Positions 59,396 to 64,000 of a stretch of 64,000 nucleotides of DNA are shown here, one piece after another. Location of the stretch: assembly GCF_000182925.2 (NCBI RefSeq), contig NC_026504.1, positions 3,410,001 through 3,474,000 of the forward strand. Reading direction: 5' to 3'. The position numbers were made by a program, and so were the translations under genes. This DNA is from Neurospora crassa OR74A. Its lineage: Eukaryota > Ascomycota > Sordariomycetes > Sordariales > Sordariaceae. A model generated the notes under the pieces. The model was not told the DNA's origin. It made no database searches and saw only the letters and a program-made list of their open reading frames with translations. How positions within the stretch are numbered: the first letter of the stretch is position 1; each line of letters opens with the position of its first letter.

Positions 59396-61591
59396 GTTGG
59401 GCTTTTGTGAATCGGTTCGATATCACTCTGATCTGGCGTCCAAGATCTACTGCGACGTAGACTGCTGTGCTGATGGCAGGACGGATGCGATGCGTCGGCA
59501 GGCGTGTCTGGCTGTCCTGCGTCTCGGTGTTGCGGGTGGAGTAAGGGCTTTTGCGACGATGCAGTGGGATGGAATGTCGATGACAGCGGCAGGTGGGGAC
59601 GACAAGGAAGGAGTCAGACCAAAGATCTGAGCGGGAGATGTGATCTCTGCGAAAGTTGCAAAGCCGAAGCGACTGGATGTCGATGTGGGAGCTTGTAGGT
59701 GTAGTTAGATCCCAGGCTTGAACCAAGCAAGCGACAAGATAGATGTTCTCGGGCCCAACCAATACGTATCGCGACGGGGTGACTGTAGTGCGACCTGACC
59801 GTCACTATTACCATCCAACAACCTTGATGGCGGGAGAGATGTCTGAGTGGAGGAACCCCAGGGTCCAGTGCAGCTGAAGTGGATTGCAAGACGACGACTG
59901 GAGTCTGGTCCGGGGTGCCATTCAGTGGGTGTGTGTTAGGTATGCAACGTGTAGCGGTCCGCCACTCAGATCGCAAGAACGAACACGTCTTACAGGCAAG
60001 ATGAAGCAGTCAACCAGAAGCAGGAGGCGACAGAAGCGCTGGCAAATTGGCGGCAGTTGATTTCCACTTGCGTTCGCTGCTGTTGCGAATTCATTGGCTC
60101 GATCACCACCAGAAAACTGAAAACCCAAGAACCTCGGGGTTTCGAACTCCCAAAGGAGGAAAATGTCCAAGTAGCAATATGATGTCCAAGAAAAAATATG
60201 TGCTGCGATGCGAAACCAGGCGGCAGGTGACAAGCGGGAAGAGAAATTGCTGGACACCTAGGTAGTTTGTTGGTAGGTGTGGTAGCAATGAGATGCAGCT
60301 AGGTTATAATATTCGCGGGAAAGCAAAGACGAGGGCAAGGGAATGACGATTTTCTGGGTCGAGTGATGGCGTTCTGCCGTCAACAGTCAAGTTGTATCTG
60401 TCTAGTAGCAAAACTCCACGGACTCATGCCCGCCTTGTTGGTGGGCACTCCAATGGCCCCGGGTCCGCTCCCATTTTCCACTTTCAACCTTAATTGATGA
60501 GGGTGGGTAGGTGGGTGGGCGGTTGATGGGCAGACAAAGATGAAAACTAGCTGGCGGTATCGGCCTCCCGCCTCCATCTTGGGTCGCTCGCTTGCGATTG
60601 TACCTCTCGGGGCCAAAACAACACACACACAGGTACAGCATGCGATGCAGTTGCCACCCGCGCACGCCGTGCTGCCAAGCGGGTTGATGTTGACTTCCAC
60701 TTTGCAGTGCGGGATTGGGAGAAGCGCTGCCGAGCCAAAGCATGCAGTTTGGCGGTGTCGACGGAAGCTTCAGGGGTTCGATAGAGCTTATCGCGGTGGA
60801 GATCCTTCACGTCAGTAGCCCCACCGAGGTAACTTCCACTTCCATCTCGAGTGACCCTTCCCGATCCGTCGCACATGCCAGGAACGTCGACGACGAAGGG
60901 CTCCAGGATGGACCGAGTTTCACGAAGCATTTTGTACTACTTGGATTTACCATAAACTGAAGCCATTTCGCATTGGATGTGTCTCGGAAGGAAAGTCTAC
61001 CCCGCGTTACTCGTCAAGCGAAAAGTTACACAGCATAACCGGTCTACCGCCAATAAGAGCCAAAAGTCGGAGAGTTGGATCGATTAACTTCTTACTTTGA
61101 CATGTGCGGACCTTGTTACTGCTTTAAAGTTGGTAGCCCAACCTTTTGTCACTTGATCAATCGTGATTCAAGACCAGCCATGGCAGGTCTCTCTTCACAT
61201 AGAGGTACGAATCGAATTTGTTGTACGAATCGTACAGCGGCATGCTTTTGGTGTGCTTCGTAATGAGATGTCGGTGTTCCATCACTCGGTCTCCGCCTGG
61301 CAACTGCATCGGATATCTTGCCTCACACTGCTTGGTTGGTCATCATCAATAGCTGACACAAACAGCCATGACGACTCTTAGGTTCGGGGGCCAGTGGGGC
61401 GATTGGTCGATAATGTATACGATTGTGCCAGTCCCGAAGTTATCCATGTTAAATCCAGTTTCAAGAAACCCATCTGCGCCGCCAATAGATAGAAAAGAAC
61501 GCCTTTATAAAACGCCGCATTATCCCACAAAATCTCTCCTTTCCATGAGTAAGGATATATCAAACTCGGGGTATTCGTTCGTGTCGGAAGA
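59396..61591. other. Gene-free stretch (about 2.2 kb)
   Basis: This is upstream of gid4 and on the 3' side of mago. Frames of about 100 codons on both strands look random. No named element is recognised. Confidence 0.45.
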
Positions 61592-62389
61592 TTAAATGGG
61601 CTTGATCTTGAAGTGCAAGGCAATGAGACTGAACACCAGCGCCTTGAGGTCCTGAACGAGGTAGTAGAAGACGCGCAAGCCTTCTGGGTCGGCCGAGTCC
61701 GTAACATCGTTGATCGATCCGATCTTGGCAGTCTATTTCCTGTATTAGCTCTGAACATTTTGCAGAAATAGATTCCGACACTGGCAAGACGCACCTCGAA
61801 TGAAATGTGGTCGTTCCCGAGGCGGATCTCCAACTCCTGCTTTCCGTCTTTGTTTTTGGTCGGCCATTTCTCGTCGTCTTCCCTGTTGGCCTGTCAGCAG
61901 CCGCTCCATGTTGTTTGTATAAAAGGGTGAACATGATGTCGTACTTCATAATCTCGCTGTCCTTGATGATGCGCTTGATCTCGTCAATGACCAGAGAGCT
62001 GACGCACACTAAAAGAGACCCTCGTCAGTATATGGATGTCCACGGCCGGCTAAACAGTGTTTCCTACTCTCTTTCCTGATCAGACTGTCGTTACGGTAGT
62101 TGGAGTTGTTGGCATATCGGGCAGTGGCGCTACGTCCGTCGCCGAGGACGCGAAAGTCGAACTCTGTAGTCAAAGGGCGGTAGTTTAGCATCGTGGTCGT
62201 GGAAACGTGGGAGCTTGCGTCTCGAGGCGCAAATGGCTGAACACACCTAGGAACTCGTGGCCGAAGCGGCCCGAGTGGCCAGAGCTAAGCCGGCTGTTAG
62301 CATGGTGTTTTCAATGTGTGAGTGAATCGAATCCCGTAGGGGTGTACATACTAGTAGCGCAGATAGAAGGGTTCGTTGGCGGCTGACAT
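61592..62389 (-). CDS. mago: Mago nashi, exon-junction-complex core
   Basis: Six exons (62389-62352, 62284-62247, 62163-62068, 62008-61945, 61882-61795, 61732-61592) join in frame to 154 residues, near the animal length of 146. The protein reads [80 protein letters not shown] and [20 protein letters not shown], and ends ALHFKIKPI as in other Mago proteins. Mago pairs with Y14/RBM8 to clamp eIF4AIII on spliced mRNA. A short insert, LGDGRSATA, replaces the usual PDGK turn. Two exons are only 38 nt long. It is divergently arranged with the beta-COP gene. Confidence 0.96.
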
Positions 62390-63192
62390 GGCTGTTTGTT
62401 GCTTCTGTCAGTAGTAGGCTTTGCAAGACAAGAGGCAGAGATGCAGCCAGCGGCTTGGTTCCTGTCGCTTTTGGATGGACAACCTTGAAAGTCGCGCCCG
62501 CGCGGCCACGCTCCAGTGACATTGGCGGGGCACACGGCCCCACACTTGACCCCAGCTTGGCCCAGGGGCATTGTTTGGGCTCCAAGCTGACTCCGGGTTC
62601 ACGAGCCTTCCTGACAGCTGGCAATCCGTATCTACACGTGATCCTTCGACTGTTTGGACAAGCTGGCAGATGGCAGACTCGGCCAGGAGATGGAGGCTTG
62701 GTGAGGCCGTAAGGGTGTCGGGGGGTCCGTGCTTCGCCGTGTGCTGTTGCGGCCGGCCAGAATGCCACATCTCCCAGGGGCCGTCTCTCGATAGAATTGA
62801 CCGTCCTATCCACGCTGGCTCTTCCAGACTTCAACAACAAGCACAGGTGATGCTCCGCTCTCTCACCTCGCCGGCGCACTCCAGACAACCCTTTCATTGC
62901 GCAGCCGTCTCTTGATTTTCGGCCAACCACGACCCTGTCAGTCCAGGGGGAGGAAACCACATCCAGCACCAAGGCCAGCTCATCGTCACTCTTCAGGAGC
63001 TCGAGGCAGCCACTCAGTCCATCCATTTACTAGCACCACGCAACCTACAACGGGGCAAACAACACCTTACCACACCCGCCCCTCTCTAATTTCGATCCGC
63101 GACTCCTCTTCAGGACGCCCGGCCAGCTACTTTCTACCAAATTCAATCTCAACTTTAATCAAAGACGGCCCGGCCGCCGCCAGCTCTCCAAC
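62390..63192. promoter_or_regulatory. Divergent upstream region, mago and sec26
   Basis: About 800 bases separate the start codons. Long open frames here on both strands look random and GC-driven. No named element is recognised. Confidence 0.5.
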
Positions 63193-64000
63193 ATGTCGTT
63201 CCTCGAAAATGCCTACAGCTTGGTCAAGGACAATGCCGTCGACGGCACCCCAACCGTGCAGGAGCTCAAGACGCAGCTCGAAAAGGGCACCGACGAGACC
63301 AAGATCGAGACCATGAAGCGCATTCTTACCATCATGCTCAATGGCGATCCCATGCCCCAATTGCTCATGCACATTATCCGATTCGTAATGCCTTCTAAAT
63401 CCAAGCCCCTGAAGAAGCTTCTATACTTCTACTATGAGATCTGCCCCAAGCTTGATGCCCAAGGGAAGCTCAAGCAGGAGTTCATCCTAGTATGGTAAGG
63501 CATTCCGTGTCCGTCTGGGCATGCTGGCCCCTCCAAGCTGACCAGCCATTGCCTCGCAGTAACGGCATCCGAAACGACTTGCAACACCCGAACGAGTACA
63601 TCCGAGGCAACACGCTGCGCTTCCTGTGCAAGCTGCGGGAGGCCGAACTTCTCGAGCCTTTGCTCTCCTCAGCCCGGGGCTGTCTCGAACATCGCCATGC
63701 CTATGTCCGAAAGAACGCCGTCTTTGCTGTCGCTTCCATTTACCAGCACTCCCCGTCGCTTATTCCCGATGCTGCGGACTTGATCTCCACGTTCCTCGAA
63801 GGCGAAAGCGACCCAACCTGCAAGCGGAATGGCTTCGCCGCCCTTGCCAGCATCGACCACGACAAGGCTCTTCTCTATCTCAGCACCGTCTTTGACGGTA
63901 TTCCCAACGCAGATGAGCTTTTGCAGTTGGCCGAGTTGGAGTTCATCAGGAAAGATGCTGTTGTCAACACCCAGAACAAGGCGCGCTACCTCCGTCTTAT
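63193..64000 (+). CDS. sec26: Coatomer beta subunit (beta-COP, Sec26), 5' part
   Basis: Exon 1 (63193-63494) and exon 2 (from 63560) join as LVCNGIRNDLQHPNEYIRG; the gene runs off the window end. The visible 247 or so residues are the start of the adaptin-like helical solenoid: TVQELKTQLEKGTDETKIETMKR, LLYFYYEICPK, NTLRFLCKLREAELLEPL, RHAYVRKNAVFAVASIY and ESDPTCKRNGFAAL. These are strongly conserved in beta-COP. Beta-COP is part of the COPI coat for Golgi-to-ER and intra-Golgi transport. Full-length family members have about 950 residues, so three quarters lie beyond the window. Confidence 0.95.

Noticed and set aside
60100-60170. Possible tRNA T-arm (GTTCGAAAC on the minus strand)
   Set aside because: The flanking five-base stems do not pair and no matching anticodon or acceptor arm is found at the right spacing.

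Overview
The window looks like about 64 kb of nuclear DNA from a filamentous ascomycete of the Neurospora/Sordaria group. The reasons are: genes are split by short introns (about 50-100 nt) with GTAAGT-like donors and CTAAC/CTGAC branch sites; a single dispersed 5S rRNA gene lies on its own between protein genes, as is typical of Neurospora; a four-repeat annexin has the length of Neurospora annexin XIV; and most genes are single-copy housekeeping genes. I made all intron and exon calls by reading splice signals and checking frame continuity. None has been tested against transcripts.

Left part (1-30 kb): a truncated SNF2-type helicase relic, the 5S rRNA gene, a large proline/serine-rich zinc-finger protein, annexin, a small secreted Ser/Thr-rich protein, a homologue of bacterial ethylene-forming enzyme with an added mitochondrial-type leader, a DHA2-type drug/H+ antiporter and an RRM-like protein. 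These genes are separated by 2-4.5 kb stretches in which I see no convincing genes.

Middle (30-47 kb): a Clr5-domain protein whose frame runs on past a TAG in an exact tobacco-mosaic-virus-type leaky context, an eight-repeat Ish1/Msc1 protein, proteasome ATPase Rpt5, a small TIC20-like membrane protein and mitochondrial ribosomal protein uL10m.

Right part (47-64 kb) is gene-dense: trp-4 (anthranilate phosphoribosyltransferase, with a CPC1/Gcn4-type site upstream), tRNA ligase Trl1, a small ankyrin protein, an RNase P/MRP Rpp40-like subunit, tRNA methyltransferase Trm11, the GID-complex receptor Gid4, exon-junction protein Mago, and the start of beta-COP (Sec26), cut by the window end. Three of these (trl1, Rpp40-like, trm11) act in tRNA maturation, but they are separate transcription units and I do not infer a cluster.

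Most unusual: the candidate stop-codon readthrough in the Clr5 gene; an in-frame RGG-type tail just past the trl1 stop, reachable by a 57-nt frame-preserving intron or by readthrough; an ATG-less in-frame 5' extension of trl1; and the mitochondrial-type ethylene-forming-enzyme homologue. I found no CRISPR array, intact transposon or virus-derived element. A systematic tRNA search was not possible by eye.
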